DNA from: Candidatus Bathyarchaeota archaeon
GTDB taxonomy: Archaea; Thermoproteota; Bathyarchaeia; Bathyarchaeales; Bathycorpusculaceae
Reading direction: 5' to 3'
Assembly: GCA_026014615.1 (NCBI GenBank)
Contig: JAOZHZ010000020.1
Location: 1 to 64,000, forward strand
Length of the DNA stretch: 64,000 nt
Shown here: positions 34,186 to 43,546 of the stretch, in pieces
Numbering within the stretch: position 1 is the first letter of the stretch
How the letters are laid out: each line of letters starts with the position of its first letter
Notes under the pieces: generated by a model
Seen by the model: the letters and a program-made list of their open reading frames with translations, nothing else
Database searches by the model: none
Told to the model about the DNA's origin: nothing
Program-made: the position numbers and the translations under genes

Positions 34186-35841
34186 TTAGAAGCCTCCCAT
34201 TCCACCCATGCCCATGCCGCCCATACCGCCTGGGGGCATCGGGGGAGCTTTCATCTTTTGGGAAGCTATGACATCGTCGATTTTCAGAATCAGAGTTGCG
34301 GCTTCAGCGGCAGATTTGAGTATCTGTTTTTTGACTGCTAATGGTTCGTATACGCCTGCTTTGGACATGTCTTGAACTTTTCCTGACAGGACTTCTATTC
34401 CAGCCCAAGTTTCACCTTTTTCATGCCTTGACCGCAAGTCAGATAATATGTCGATGGGGTCTAACCCAGCGTTTTCCGTAAGCGTCGTGGCAATAATTTC
34501 CAAGGCATCAGCGAAGGCTTTAACGGCAAGTTGCTCGCGTCCTGACTGACCTTCAGCGTACTTCTTGATTACCAAGGACATCTCAAGCTCAGGGGCACCG
34601 CCGCCAGCTACAATTTTGGGTTCCCGAATCAAGTCACGCACAACACAGAGGGCATCGTGGATTGACCGCTCCGTCTCGTTATTCAGGCGTGGCGATGACC
34701 CGCGAATCAGGATGGTAACTGCTTTGGGTTGCTTGCAGCCCTCGATGAAAATAAGTTTGTCTTCGGCGATTTTGCGTTCCTCTACAAGCGAGGCGTGGCC
34801 AAGGTCATTTGCTGTGAGTGATTCTAAGTTGCTGACTATGCTTCCGCAGGTGGCTTTGGCTAGCCGTTCCATGTCTGATTTTTTCGCTCTGCGAACAGCC
34901 GCAATTCCTTTCTTTGATAGAAAGTGCTGCACCATGTCGTCTATGCCTTTTTGACAGATAACCACGTTGGCGCCTGACGCGGCGATTTTGTCAGCCATTG
35001 CTTTGAGCATGGTTTCTTCCTGATTAAGGAAGGCTTCAATCTGCTCGGGGCTTTCAATGGTAAGTTTGGAGTCATACTCAGTTTTCTCAATTTCCAATGA
35101 GGAATCCAGCAACGCGATTTTTGCTTTTTCAACACGTTTAGGCATGCCTGCGTGGACAATTTCTTTGTCTATAACTATGCCGCTAACTAGAGTCGTTTCC
35201 CTTAAGGAATCACCAGTTTTCTTCTCCACCAAAACATCATCAACGTCGGCTTTGTAGCCGTCGCCCTGTTTTTCTGCCACAGCAAGCATCGCCTTGACGA
35301 CTATGTCTGCCAAGTAATCTTTGTGCTCCGCGACAAGTTTGCTTGCCATGGAAGTGACAGCCGCTTTTTTGAGGTAGGATGTGTCTTTGAGGTCTATGGT
35401 TAACGCGATTTTCTCGATGGTTTCCAAAGCTTTTTCTTGGGCTATTTTGTAGCCGTCTATGATTACGGTGGGGTGAATATTCTTTTCCAGTAGCTCTTCG
35501 GCTTTGCTTAAAAGCTCCCCTGCCACAACAACGGCTGAGGTTGTTCCGTCTCCTGCCTCGTTGTCCTGTGCCTTAGCAACTTCAACCATCATTTTAGCTG
35601 CTGGATTCTGCACATCCATCTCGTCTAGGATTGTGCGTCCGTCACTGGTGATTGTTACATCGCCGAAGCTGTCCACGAGCATTTTATCCATGCCTTTTGG
35701 TCCTAAGGCGCTTCGGACGCTCTCGGCGACTATTTTAGCTGCGGTTATGTTAGTGGTTTGGGCTTCTTTTCCGCGAGACCTGTTTGTACCTTCTTTTAGT
35801 ACGAGGACTGGCACACCGCCAGCTTGTATATTCGATGACAA
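34186..35841 (-). CDS. Thermosome subunit (group II chaperonin)
   Basis: A 551-residue chaperonin with [20 protein letters not shown] near the start, the ATP-binding GDGTTS, and the Gly/Met-rich tail [10 protein letters not shown]. It forms the hexadecameric archaeal folding chamber. TTG 35841. The end of the gene doubles as the ribosome-binding site of rpoK, so chaperonin and polymerase subunit are translationally coupled. Confidence 0.97.
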   Translation of the reverse strand: MSSNIQAGGVPVLVLKEGTNRSRGKEAQTTNITAAKIVAESVRSALGPKGMDKMLVDSFGDVTITSDGRTILDEMDVQNPAAKMMVEVAKAQDNEAGDGTTSAVVVAGELLSKAEELLEKNIHPTVIIDGYKIAQEKALETIEKIALTIDLKDTSYLKKAAVTSMASKLVAEHKDYLADIVVKAMLAVAEKQGDGYKADVDDVLVEKKTGDSLRETTLVSGIVIDKEIVHAGMPKRVEKAKIALLDSSLEIEKTEYDSKLTIESPEQIEAFLNQEETMLKAMADKIAASGANVVICQKGIDDMVQHFLSKKGIAAVRRAKKSDMERLAKATCGSIVSNLESLTANDLGHASLVEERKIAEDKLIFIEGCKQPKAVTILIRGSSPRLNNETERSIHDALCVVRDLIREPKIVAGGGAPELEMSLVIKKYAEGQSGREQLAVKAFADALEIIATTLTENAGLDPIDILSDLRSRHEKGETWAGIEVLSGKVQDMSKAGVYEPLAVKKQILKSAAEAATLILKIDDVIASQKMKAPPMPPGGMGGMGMGGMGGF

Positions 35842-35992
35842 ATTCCATAAACCCCCTTAGTGCGAACAAGAACAAAACATCATTGGCATATAAATTTTTC
35901 TAAAGGACGCATTCACTAACAATGCTAAACACGGCGACACCACTCTTTTTTGCCACGTTAATGTGCAATCTTAAAGCATAATCTGGGGCGGG

Positions 35993-36496
35993 TTAATACA
36001 CGGAAACTTTGGCTACACCGTTGATTTTGAGCAGTTGAGAAATGAGTTCGCCCGGAATTTTTTTCTCCACAATCAACGTCAGCTTGGGTTCAGGCGAAAG
36101 CTCAGGGTCATCCACAATTGCCTGCCTTATGCTTAAGCCGCCGTCGGTTAAGATTTGAGCAGAAGTTGCCAAGATTCCGTGGGCTTTCGCATCCACAGGC
36201 CTGATTTCCACGACTCCTAAGTTAAGGTGTTTAGCGATTTCTTTAAGTGAGTGCCCCGCGGGGCGTATTGCTTCGAATATGAGTTTGAGTTTGAAATGAT
36301 TATCTATAGCATGGAGGGTTTCGCTTACTGTTCGGCGATCTACACCAGCTACTCGGGCAATGCGTATGGGAGGGATTTCTATTTGGTTGAGGTAAATTTT
36401 TTTGTTTTTGACGGTTAAACCATTTTCTACTAGAACACGTGCTACTTTGAGCCTTTCTGGGTATGCTGTGAATTGCCGATTAATTGTGTTCCACAT
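35993..36496 (-). CDS. HTH-ACT regulator of amino acid metabolism (COG2150-like)
   Basis: A 167-residue protein with an N-terminal helix-turn-helix (RIARVAGVDRRTVSETLHAI) and a C-terminal ACT-like domain (LTLIVEKKIPGELISQLLKI and GVAKVSVY). It matches archaeal predicted regulators of amino acid metabolism. Divergent from trpB2, 110 nt away, which makes regulation of tryptophan genes plausible. ATG 36496. Confidence 0.88.
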   Translation of the reverse strand: MWNTINRQFTAYPERLKVARVLVENGLTVKNKKIYLNQIEIPPIRIARVAGVDRRTVSETLHAIDNHFKLKLIFEAIRPAGHSLKEIAKHLNLGVVEIRPVDAKAHGILATSAQILTDGGLSIRQAIVDDPELSPEPKLTLIVEKKIPGELISQLLKINGVAKVSVY

Positions 36497-36606
36497 GTAA
36501 ACCGCTTCCTAGCGTACGATTCTGTTCAGCAACGTATAAATATGTTCTTAGAGTTCTGATGCCTAACACGACAGAACGTATCATATACACAGGAAACGTG
36601 TAAGAA

Positions 36607-37965
36607 ATGGCGAAACCAATAAACAAAGACTATTTTGTCACGCTACCCATAGACGAAACCCCCACGTCTTGGTACAACATCCAAGCTGACCTCCCCGAGC
36701 CGCTACCGCCACCATTAGACCCCGAAACTAAAGAACCCATAAACCCCGAGAAGCTGTTCCGCATCTTCGGCAAAGAACTTGTCATGCAGGAAATGGCACA
36801 GGAACGTTACGTCAAAATCCCCGACGAAGTCTACGATGCCTACATCCGTCTTCCAAGACCCTCCCCCCTGTACAGGGCACGCAGGCTTGAGAAGTTCTTA
36901 GGAACACCAGCAGAAATTTACTTTAAATGTGAGCAGTTCAGCCCTGCAGGAAGCCACAAAACCAACTCCGCTATCCCCCAAGCATACTACAATATGAAAC
37001 AGGGAATCACCCGACTGGTCACCGAAACAGGTGCAGGTCAATGGGGCACCGCTTTGGCTTATTCAGCAAAAATGTTCGATTTAGACTGCCGCATTTACAT
37101 GGTCCGCGCCAGCTACTTTCAGAAACCAGGTAGAAAACTCATCGCGCAGCTTTACGGCGCTGAGATGCTTCCTTCGCCCAGCGACAACACGGAGTTCGGC
37201 AGAAAACTGCTTAAAGAAGACCCCAACCACGTCGGCTCGTTAGGTATTGCCATCAGCGAAGCAGTAGAAGACTGCATGGCAAACGAAAACACACGGTACA
37301 CGTTGGGCTCAGTACTTAACCATGTTTGCATGCATCAGACCATTATTGGTCAAGAGGCAATGAAGCAGTTCGACATGATAGACGTTAAGCCAGACATCGT
37401 TTGTGGATGCGTCGGCGGAGGCTCCAACTACGCAGGATTCAGCTTCCCGTTCATGGCAAACAAACTCAAAGGCAAATCCGACATCGAATTCGTGGCTTGC
37501 GAATCAAAAGCTGTGCCCCACACCACACGAGGCGTATACACCTACGACTACGGCGACACAGCTGCAACCGCACCCATCGTCAAAATGCTCACTCTCGGAC
37601 ATAACTACGCATGCCCACCCATCCATGCAGGAGGCTTACGATACCACGGTATGACACCCCTAGTCTCATACCTGATTCACAAGGGCTACATGAAATCCGT
37701 TGCCTACCACCAAAGAGAAGTCTTCGAAGCCGCCCAAACCCTAGCACAGACCGAAGGCTTCGTAATTGCACCCGAAACCGCGCACTCCCTGAAATACGTC
37801 ATCGACAAAGCGTTGGAATGCAAGAAGACAGGCGAAAAGAAAGTCATAGCCATGAACTACAGCGGACACGGCATGCTGGACCTGTCGTCATATGAACAGT
37901 TCTTCAGCGGCAAACTCATCGACTACGAACCAGAAAAAATCGAAGTCCCACTATTCGAACGATAA
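36607..37965 (+). CDS. trpB2: Tryptophan synthase beta chain, TrpB2 type
   Basis: A 452-residue PLP enzyme of the long TrpB2 branch. The PLP lysine is K118 in GSHKTNSA; the phosphate loop is VGGGSNYAG; ERYVKIPDEVYDAYIRLPRPSPLYRA is the typical N-terminal segment but split by insertions relative to TrpB1. It joins indole and serine to tryptophan, or acts as a serine deaminase in some species. ATG 36607. No trpA nearby. Confidence 0.95.
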   Translation: MAKPINKDYFVTLPIDETPTSWYNIQADLPEPLPPPLDPETKEPINPEKLFRIFGKELVMQEMAQERYVKIPDEVYDAYIRLPRPSPLYRARRLEKFLGTPAEIYFKCEQFSPAGSHKTNSAIPQAYYNMKQGITRLVTETGAGQWGTALAYSAKMFDLDCRIYMVRASYFQKPGRKLIAQLYGAEMLPSPSDNTEFGRKLLKEDPNHVGSLGIAISEAVEDCMANENTRYTLGSVLNHVCMHQTIIGQEAMKQFDMIDVKPDIVCGCVGGGSNYAGFSFPFMANKLKGKSDIEFVACESKAVPHTTRGVYTYDYGDTAATAPIVKMLTLGHNYACPPIHAGGLRYHGMTPLVSYLIHKGYMKSVAYHQREVFEAAQTLAQTEGFVIAPETAHSLKYVIDKALECKKTGEKKVIAMNYSGHGMLDLSSYEQFFSGKLIDYEPEKIEVPLFER

Positions 37966-37980
37966 AAAGCAGAACAACCA

Positions 37981-38005
37981 TCTTTTTCTTTTTTACTCTT
38001 TTTCG
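37981..38005 (+). terminator. T-rich terminator after trpB2
   Basis: Three T-rich runs (TCTTTTTCTTTTTTACTC) begin 15 nt after the stop codon. Confidence 0.55.
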
Positions 38006-38066
38006 CATTCAGATAAATTGAAATAGCATTCTCAATCATTATGACACACCTTCCGAGGCTGAAATC

Positions 38067-39179
38067 TTGATAACCATCAACCTTCCCTTAATCGGCGAAG
38101 AAGAAATCCAAGCCGTCGTAAAAGTCATGCGCAGCGGATACCTCACCAGCGGCTTAGGCGCAGGACCAGAAGTCACCAAATTCGAGAGCCAATTTGCCAA
38201 GTTCGCAAGCGCCAAACACGCAATAGCCGTTAACACGGGCACAGCTGCGTTGCACGCAGCGGTTGCGGCGGCGGGCGTCAAGGCGGGGGATGAGGTTATT
38301 TTACCAAGTTTCACTTTTGTCGCTACGGCGGAAGCGGTGGTTTTAGCTGGCGGCAAACCCGTATTCACGGACATTGATGCGGAAACGTATAATCTTTCAC
38401 CCCGCCAAGTCGAGAAGAGCATTACAGAGAAAACCAAAGTTATCTTGCCGGTGGACCTTTACGGTTTATCAGCAGACATGGCGCCCATACGCGAAATCGC
38501 CGACAAACACGGCTTAAAGGTTGTGGAGGATGCGGCTCAGGCCCACGGGTTAAACTATAGGGGGAAGCCTGCGGGCTCGTTTGCGGATGCAGCCTGCTGG
38601 AGCTTGTATGCCAGCAAGAACATGACCACGGGTGAAGGCGGCGTCGTAACAACCAACGATGACCAAACCGCTGACACTGTGCGGATGGTTAGAACTCACG
38701 GAGAAAAAGCCAAATACGCCTCTGAAATGTTGGGCTGTAATTACCGCATGTCCGAGATTCAAGCCGCCATAGGCTCAGTGCAGTTGGAAAGATTGCCTTC
38801 GTTTTTGGAAAAGCGTACCCAAAACGCGCAACAACTAACCGAGATTCTGTCAAAGTCTGCCAAGCTTTGTCTGCCCGCGGAGCCTAAAGATGGAAAACAC
38901 AACTGGTACCTTTACACAGTCAGGCTTCACAGGGGCTCAGAAGCCCAGCGAAACAAGCTTCTGAAGGAGCTTCACCAGAAGGGCATAGGTGCGGAAGCCT
39001 ACTACGTCAACCCTGTCCACCAAATGCCCTACTACGTGAACAACTTTGGAGCGGCGAAGCTTCCTGAAACGGAGAAGGCAGCCAACCAAGTTTTTTCGTT
39101 GCCTATTCATCCGGGCGTCTCGGCGGAGCAGGTAGAGTTCATAGGCAACACCGTATTGCAGTTGTTGTCCGAAATTTGA
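38067..39179 (+). CDS. DegT/DnrJ/EryC1/StrS family sugar aminotransferase
   Basis: A 370-residue type I PLP fold. VNTGTAALHAAVAAAGVKAG is the cofactor-binding loop, VVEDAAQAHG carries the PLP-contacting Asp, and SLYASKNMTTGEGG contains the Schiff-base lysine. The family aminates nucleotide-linked ketosugars. TTG 38067 has GAGG 8 nt upstream. No other sugar-nucleotide gene is adjacent. Confidence 0.93.
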   Translation: MITINLPLIGEEEIQAVVKVMRSGYLTSGLGAGPEVTKFESQFAKFASAKHAIAVNTGTAALHAAVAAAGVKAGDEVILPSFTFVATAEAVVLAGGKPVFTDIDAETYNLSPRQVEKSITEKTKVILPVDLYGLSADMAPIREIADKHGLKVVEDAAQAHGLNYRGKPAGSFADAACWSLYASKNMTTGEGGVVTTNDDQTADTVRMVRTHGEKAKYASEMLGCNYRMSEIQAAIGSVQLERLPSFLEKRTQNAQQLTEILSKSAKLCLPAEPKDGKHNWYLYTVRLHRGSEAQRNKLLKELHQKGIGAEAYYVNPVHQMPYYVNNFGAAKLPETEKAANQVFSLPIHPGVSAEQVEFIGNTVLQLLSEI

Positions 39180-39286
39180 AGCCGTTGAGTGTTCACTGCA
39201 AATGTTAAATATCAACATCGCCTAATAGGTAGACCTGTTTGTCTTAGAGGTTTCTGAGGCAATGTCTCAACGTGAGGCAAAGAACA

Positions 39287-39667
39287 TTGAGTGATGAAGT
39301 TTCCCGAATAAAAATCAGGATTCTTATAGAGGGGTTAGGCGAAGCAGAAGGCGAACTGGTCCGTTTTAGGGCGCCTCGAACAGTAGATACCATAGTCCGC
39401 AAACTGCCAATTGAAGGACGCGCCGCCGTCTGGAAGGAAGAAGTCTATTTTCAAATCTCAATTAAGATGGGGGAAGAAAAGGCTAAACCAACCGTGGAAA
39501 CAGGCGCCATAGCTTTTTGGCCGATGGGCAGCGCTTTCTGCGTGTTTTACGGGCATTCCCAACCGTACAGCCCAGTGAGTATTCTGGGCAAGGTCACCAA
39601 CAACTTGGAAATCTTTAAGCAGATAAAAAGCGGAACCCGCATGCGTGTGGAACTGTTAGAAAGATAG
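39287..39667 (+). CDS. Cyclophilin-like fold protein (DUF369/COG2164 type)
   Basis: A 126-residue protein from TTG 39287, preceded by GTGAGG at 39272; a longer start at GTG 39272 is possible. IKIRILIEGLGEAEGELVRF, then GAIAFWPMGSAFCVFYGHSQ and the closing RMRVELLE fit the small archaeal/bacterial cyclophilin-like family. Whether it is an active prolyl isomerase is unclear. Its end overlaps the opposing gene by 12 nt. Confidence 0.82.
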   Translation: MSDEVSRIKIRILIEGLGEAEGELVRFRAPRTVDTIVRKLPIEGRAAVWKEEVYFQISIKMGEEKAKPTVETGAIAFWPMGSAFCVFYGHSQPYSPVSILGKVTNNLEIFKQIKSGTRMRVELLER

Positions 39668-40144
39668 CGAACTTTCACGCCACATATCCAAAAGCCGCTC
39701 GCACTCCTCTTTAATGCTGGCGTCGTCGGTTTTGTTTTTGAGGAGTTCAAGAAATTCCATGCGTTTCTGCACCGTGCGTTTTTCTGAGGCACCGCCGTAG
39801 TAGAGTTCCCCGTCGAGGTACTCTTTCATGTGGTAAGCTTTCTGCACTAAAAGGCTAGCGAAGTCCACGGCGTTTTCCACGGCGAACTCATTTGCCCATA
39901 TAGCAACTTCAGTTTCCCGAAGTTGAGTTAAACCGTCAATCTCCATTATCTGCCTAAGATAGGTTCTCAGAAACTCGTAGTACCCCGCGGTTTTAGCCAG
40001 TTCAAGAGCCTTGTTTACCTTCTCAACAAAAACGGGTTCTCCGCTCACTGTCAATTCATGCTTGTAACCTTCGTCTACCAACTGCTTGGCTTGTTTGTGT
40101 TCTTCCTGCGTGTACACTCTTTCTGGAAAACTCAAATAAGTCAC
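39656..40144 (-). CDS. Conserved-looking helical protein, unknown function
   Basis: A 162-residue all-helical, acidic protein from GTG 40144. Recognisable pattern: aromatic-rich YYEFLRTYLRQIMEIDGLTQ, then KRTVQKRMEFLELLKN. No Cys pair, membrane segment or known motif. It lies 47 nt after rps25e on the same strand and so may belong to a ribosome-related operon. Confidence 0.65.
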   Translation of the reverse strand: MTYLSFPERVYTQEEHKQAKQLVDEGYKHELTVSGEPVFVEKVNKALELAKTAGYYEFLRTYLRQIMEIDGLTQLRETEVAIWANEFAVENAVDFASLLVQKAYHMKEYLDGELYYGGASEKRTVQKRMEFLELLKNKTDDASIKEECERLLDMWRESSLSF

Positions 40145-40190
40145 CTCTAAAGGGGAATAGAAAATAAGGTTGGAACCGTGCAGAGAAAAT

Positions 40191-40526
40191 CTACGCGCAT
40201 GACTTGTAGACTTTTATGCGTTGGTTGCTTGAAACTAGCTCAACGTCGCCGTTCTGCTTCAGCTGTTCGAGGAATTGTTTAGCCGCGCTAATTTTGACGC
40301 TGTATCGTGTGGAAACGGCGTAGGGAGTTAGAACGGGCATTTTCTTCACTTCAGCGACAACGCGGTCGTTTTTGGCGTCTGGCGGAATAACGTTAATTAT
40401 GGTCTTCTTTTCTTTTGGTGCACTGCTTGCCTTCTTGTCTTTCTTTTCTTTTTTGGCTTTGGCTGCGTTTTCTTTACTTTGTTGGCGCTCCATCTGTTTC
40501 AAGCCGATTTTCTTTTTTCCACCCAT
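40191..40526 (-). CDS. rps25e: Ribosomal protein S25e
   Basis: A 111-residue protein from ATG 40526 (two other in-frame codons upstream reach 40535). A Lys-rich N-terminal tail (MGGKKKIGLKQMERQQSKE) is followed by the winged-helix core (LTPYAVSTRYSVKISAAKQF, LEQLKQNGDVELVS). S25e is a TACK/Asgard and eukaryote marker. Confidence 0.93.
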   Translation of the reverse strand: MGGKKKIGLKQMERQQSKENAAKAKKEKKDKKASSAPKEKKTIINVIPPDAKNDRVVAEVKKMPVLTPYAVSTRYSVKISAAKQFLEQLKQNGDVELVSSNQRIKVYKSCA

Positions 40527-40548
40527 GATTATCACTTGCGTTCCTGTT

Positions 40549-42048
40549 CTAGACTGGCTGGCTTATTTCAACCTTATGCTTGTTTTGCCACTCTTTAATT
40601 GGTACGCCAAGTTTTTTCTCTACTTCTGGTCTATGGATGCTGTTGTAGGTGCAGAACGGAATAATACGCCCATCAGGAACCGCGTAGTGGATTAGGCATC
40701 GCTGGACGCGTTCCAAGTCAAAGTTGTAGGGGTCCATGAAATGCATTGACGTGAGTAGGAGCGATTTGCGTTGCAGGTCACCTAGGCTTTCGTAGCTGCC
40801 CTCAGAGAGCACGCGGAACACGTACTTGCGCAGAAAGCTGAATTTCACGTGCCGTGCAGCGCCGACCATGCGTAGTTTCGCGCGGCTCTTGTTGCCTTTG
40901 TTTGCCTCTTCGTAGACTTTTTTCATGGCGTCAGTGAACTTATCCACGTTGGCTATACGGGTTATTGGGGTAGCTTTACCGTCTTCCACGAACAGGTAGG
41001 TTGCCATGCCACAGTGGGGGTGACCAGTGAACTCTATGTAATGCTTGTCTTTAATTGAGCCCACGGCTTTTGAAATGGGCGCAACTGTGGGCACAGGGTA
41101 AAAGTCGGAGGATTTCACTTCGCCGCCAGTTTGTTCTTCAACCAACCGCATGAAGTCAGGAATAGTTATGCGCATTTTTTCGCGTTCCTGCTGAGGTATA
41201 CGACCGCAAAGTGAAACGGGCTGCACGTTAATGCATCTGATAATGTCGAAGTTATCGACGGCAAATTTCACGATGTCGCCTAACTGCATGTCGTTGACAC
41301 CTTTCACTAAAGTGACAACCAAGACTATGCTGCCAAAGCCTGCTTCACGTAGGTTCTGGATGGCTCTCATTTTGGTTTCGAGCAGGTCAACACCGCGGAT
41401 GAACTTGTAAACGTCAGAGGTTAACCCATCAAACTGCAGGTAGATGGTGCTGACTCCTGCTTCCCGAAGTTTCTTAGCGTACTCGACGTCTTTGCTGATT
41501 CGGACACCGTTTGTGTTAATTTCTACGTGGCGAAAGCCTAGTTCTTTGGCTTTGCGAACGAAATCGAAGAGTTCATTTCGGATTGTGGGTTCGCCGCCAC
41601 TGAATTGCAAAGCTGTGGCAGGTACAGGTCTGGTGGCGCGCAGGTTTTCCAGCATCCCCGTGATTTCCTCGGGAGTGGGTTCATAGACGTAGCCTGCGGC
41701 TGAAGCGTTGGCAAAACATACGGGGCATTTGAGGTTGCATCGGTTAGTAACGTCTATTATGGCTAAAGCCGTGTGTGATTTATGTTCGGGACATATGCCG
41801 CAGTCCAGGGGGCACCCTTTAACTTTTTGGGTGCGGGGGTTTTCTATGCCTTCGCCGTCAAAACGGAAACGTTCCGCTCGTATGTATTGGTCGTAGTCTG
41901 ACCAGTAGAGTTCTTGGAATTGGCCGTGCTGGGGGCATTCTTTTCTGATGAAGACTTTGCCGCCGGCCTCGTAGATTTCAGCGTCTAACGCTTGGAGGCA
42001 TTCGGGGCAAATTGATTTTGTGCTTTTGATTACGTTCATGTTAACCAC
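40549..42048 (-). CDS. tes: Radical SAM enzyme, tetraether lipid synthase (Tes)-like
   Basis: A 499-residue radical SAM protein. The SAM cluster motif is C104-x3-C108-x2-C111 (RCNLKCPVC). Extra cysteines lie N-terminally (CPECL at 14-18, GCPLDCGICPEHK at 78-90) and C-terminally (RCLIHYAVPDGRIIPFC), giving the multi-cluster layout of Tes/MJ0619 enzymes that couple phytanyl chains to make tetraether membrane lipids. SGGEPT is the SAM-binding glycine motif. GTG 42048 or ATG 42039. Assignment rests on recalled family motifs. A TrmB regulator is divergent. Confidence 0.85.
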   Translation of the reverse strand: MVNMNVIKSTKSICPECLQALDAEIYEAGGKVFIRKECPQHGQFQELYWSDYDQYIRAERFRFDGEGIENPRTQKVKGCPLDCGICPEHKSHTALAIIDVTNRCNLKCPVCFANASAAGYVYEPTPEEITGMLENLRATRPVPATALQFSGGEPTIRNELFDFVRKAKELGFRHVEINTNGVRISKDVEYAKKLREAGVSTIYLQFDGLTSDVYKFIRGVDLLETKMRAIQNLREAGFGSIVLVVTLVKGVNDMQLGDIVKFAVDNFDIIRCINVQPVSLCGRIPQQEREKMRITIPDFMRLVEEQTGGEVKSSDFYPVPTVAPISKAVGSIKDKHYIEFTGHPHCGMATYLFVEDGKATPITRIANVDKFTDAMKKVYEEANKGNKSRAKLRMVGAARHVKFSFLRKYVFRVLSEGSYESLGDLQRKSLLLTSMHFMDPYNFDLERVQRCLIHYAVPDGRIIPFCTYNSIHRPEVEKKLGVPIKEWQNKHKVEISQPV

Positions 42049-42139
42049 TGATTAGCAGGTTTGTTTTCGAAGTGCTTAAAGCCCAAGAGCACATAATAAT
42101 ATTTCCAAACCAATCCAACGGTGAATAAGGGGAAACAAG

Positions 42140-42886
42140 GTGGCGATTGACGAAAACACGCGCGAAACACTGCGTGAAATGGGTTTAAACGCCTATGAAG
42201 TTGACGCATACATGGCGCTTCTGGAAAGCGGACAGATGACAGCTATGGAAATCAGCCGCGAAGCCAAAGTGCCCTACAGCAAAATCTACGAAGTTTTGAA
42301 TTTGCTTAAAGAGAAAGGCTGGATAAAAAGCAGTGAAAGCCGACCCTTCAAATATCAACCTGTACCGCCGTTGGCAGCAACCGCATTCACCAAGCAGCGC
42401 CTCGACGATAAATTTCAAGCATGGGAGCAAACGGTCGCTGAGACTTTACAGCCACTGTACGAGAAACGTGAGCTTGTTGAACGCCCAGACATCCTAATCC
42501 TGCACGGGCAACAGGCAGTTTTGGCTAAGCTGGAAGAGGTGCTTCGGAAAGCTAACAAGGAAATCATGATAGCTGCACCCGTTTTTGCGAAGCCCATTTT
42601 TGCGTCTGCGGGGCAGCTTCTGACGGGGCTGAAGCGGAACGTGACGGTTAAGCTTATGGCTGCGGGTGAAAGCGGCGAATGGAAACCCCTTAAGAGCGCA
42701 GGCGTAAACGAGCTCCGCGTGCGGGACCACATGTTCGGCGGCGGAGTAATCGCAGACGGCAAAGAAGCCATGCTTTTCTTAGGCGAAGACAAAACCAGCT
42801 TAGTCATATGGAGCAACCACGTGGGGTTAGTTGGATTCGCGCGGGAATATTTCCAGTTTTTGTGGGACTCATCCAAGACAGCGTAA
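42140..42886 (+). CDS. TrmB-family regulator divergent from the Tes-like gene
   Basis: A 248-residue TrmB protein: winged helix (LREMGLNAYEVDAYMALLES, KVPYSKIYEVLNLLKEKGW), short coiled coil, then a PLD-like effector domain ending LVIWSNHVGLVGFAREYFQF. GTG 42140. Only 91 nt separate it from the Tes-like gene, so it may control tetraether synthesis; that is inference. Confidence 0.87.
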   Translation: MAIDENTRETLREMGLNAYEVDAYMALLESGQMTAMEISREAKVPYSKIYEVLNLLKEKGWIKSSESRPFKYQPVPPLAATAFTKQRLDDKFQAWEQTVAETLQPLYEKRELVERPDILILHGQQAVLAKLEEVLRKANKEIMIAAPVFAKPIFASAGQLLTGLKRNVTVKLMAAGESGEWKPLKSAGVNELRVRDHMFGGGVIADGKEAMLFLGEDKTSLVIWSNHVGLVGFAREYFQFLWDSSKTA

Positions 42887-42922
42887 GTTTTGGAATAGAC
42901 AACAGTGGGTGATTCGGCGAAC

Positions 42923-42984
42923 CTATTTGGCGTCTATTTGGATGCTATTAGAAATAGTATGCAGAAACGATAGAGGGGTAGGTC
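42923..42984 (+). repeat. Dispersed intergenic repeat, copy 3
   Basis: Begins CTATTTGGCGTCTATTTGG, then ATGCTATTAGAAATAGTATG and CAGAAACGATAGAGGGGT. The centre differs from copies 1 and 2 but still folds: CTATT-AGA-AATAG is a perfect 5-bp hairpin. It lies 37 nt after the TrmB gene. Weaker similarity (CCCAAAACCTGCCGAAAAC) continues to about 43070. Confidence 0.75.
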
Positions 42985-43169
42985 CAAAACGCTTTGCGGC
43001 AAAAAAAGAGGCATAGTCGCTATTGGCAAATAATTTTCAACCCAAAACCTGCCGAAAACAAAAAAGCAGAGGAATAAGGGCATATCGAAAGGCTGTCTAC
43101 CTATCAAAAGAGAAGGCTTAACGCAGTATCAGTTTGGTTCAGAAGGGAACAAAAAAGGAAAAGGGGAAC

Positions 43170-43391
43170 TTATTTTCCCATAACTTTCTTAGCTGCGATT
43201 TCGATGTCTTCGGATTTGATGGTTTTTCTGCCTGCGTGCATTGCGAAATCCAATGCTTCCTTGGCAATTTTGACGCCTATTTCCTCCAGCTCTTCGGCGA
43301 GTTCTTTTGCTGCTGCTTCGCTTACTCTGTCTGCACCTGCTTTTTTGCACAGCCTATGCATGGGAGCCACTGCTAATTCTAAATTGGCCAT
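43170..43391 (-). CDS. Archaeal histone
   Basis: A 73-residue single histone fold. [20 protein letters not shown], then [20 protein letters not shown] and [16 protein letters not shown] match HMf-type histones, including the central R-V-S/T contact. ATG 43391. Wraps DNA as a dimer or multimer; no tail. Confidence 0.96.
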   Translation of the reverse strand: MANLELAVAPMHRLCKKAGADRVSEAAAKELAEELEEIGVKIAKEALDFAMHAGRKTIKSEDIEIAAKKVMGK

Positions 43392-43546
43392 AAAGACCCT
43401 CCAAGAGCCTCTTTCTCTTTTTTAAGCTATATTTAACCTTTGTTGTTCTCTACCCCTTTGAAACAAAGAGCAACAACATTTCACTGCCTGAAAAAGAAAA
43501 ATATTAAACGGTCAGTTCCGATATTAGTGCGACTAAGGTTCACATA

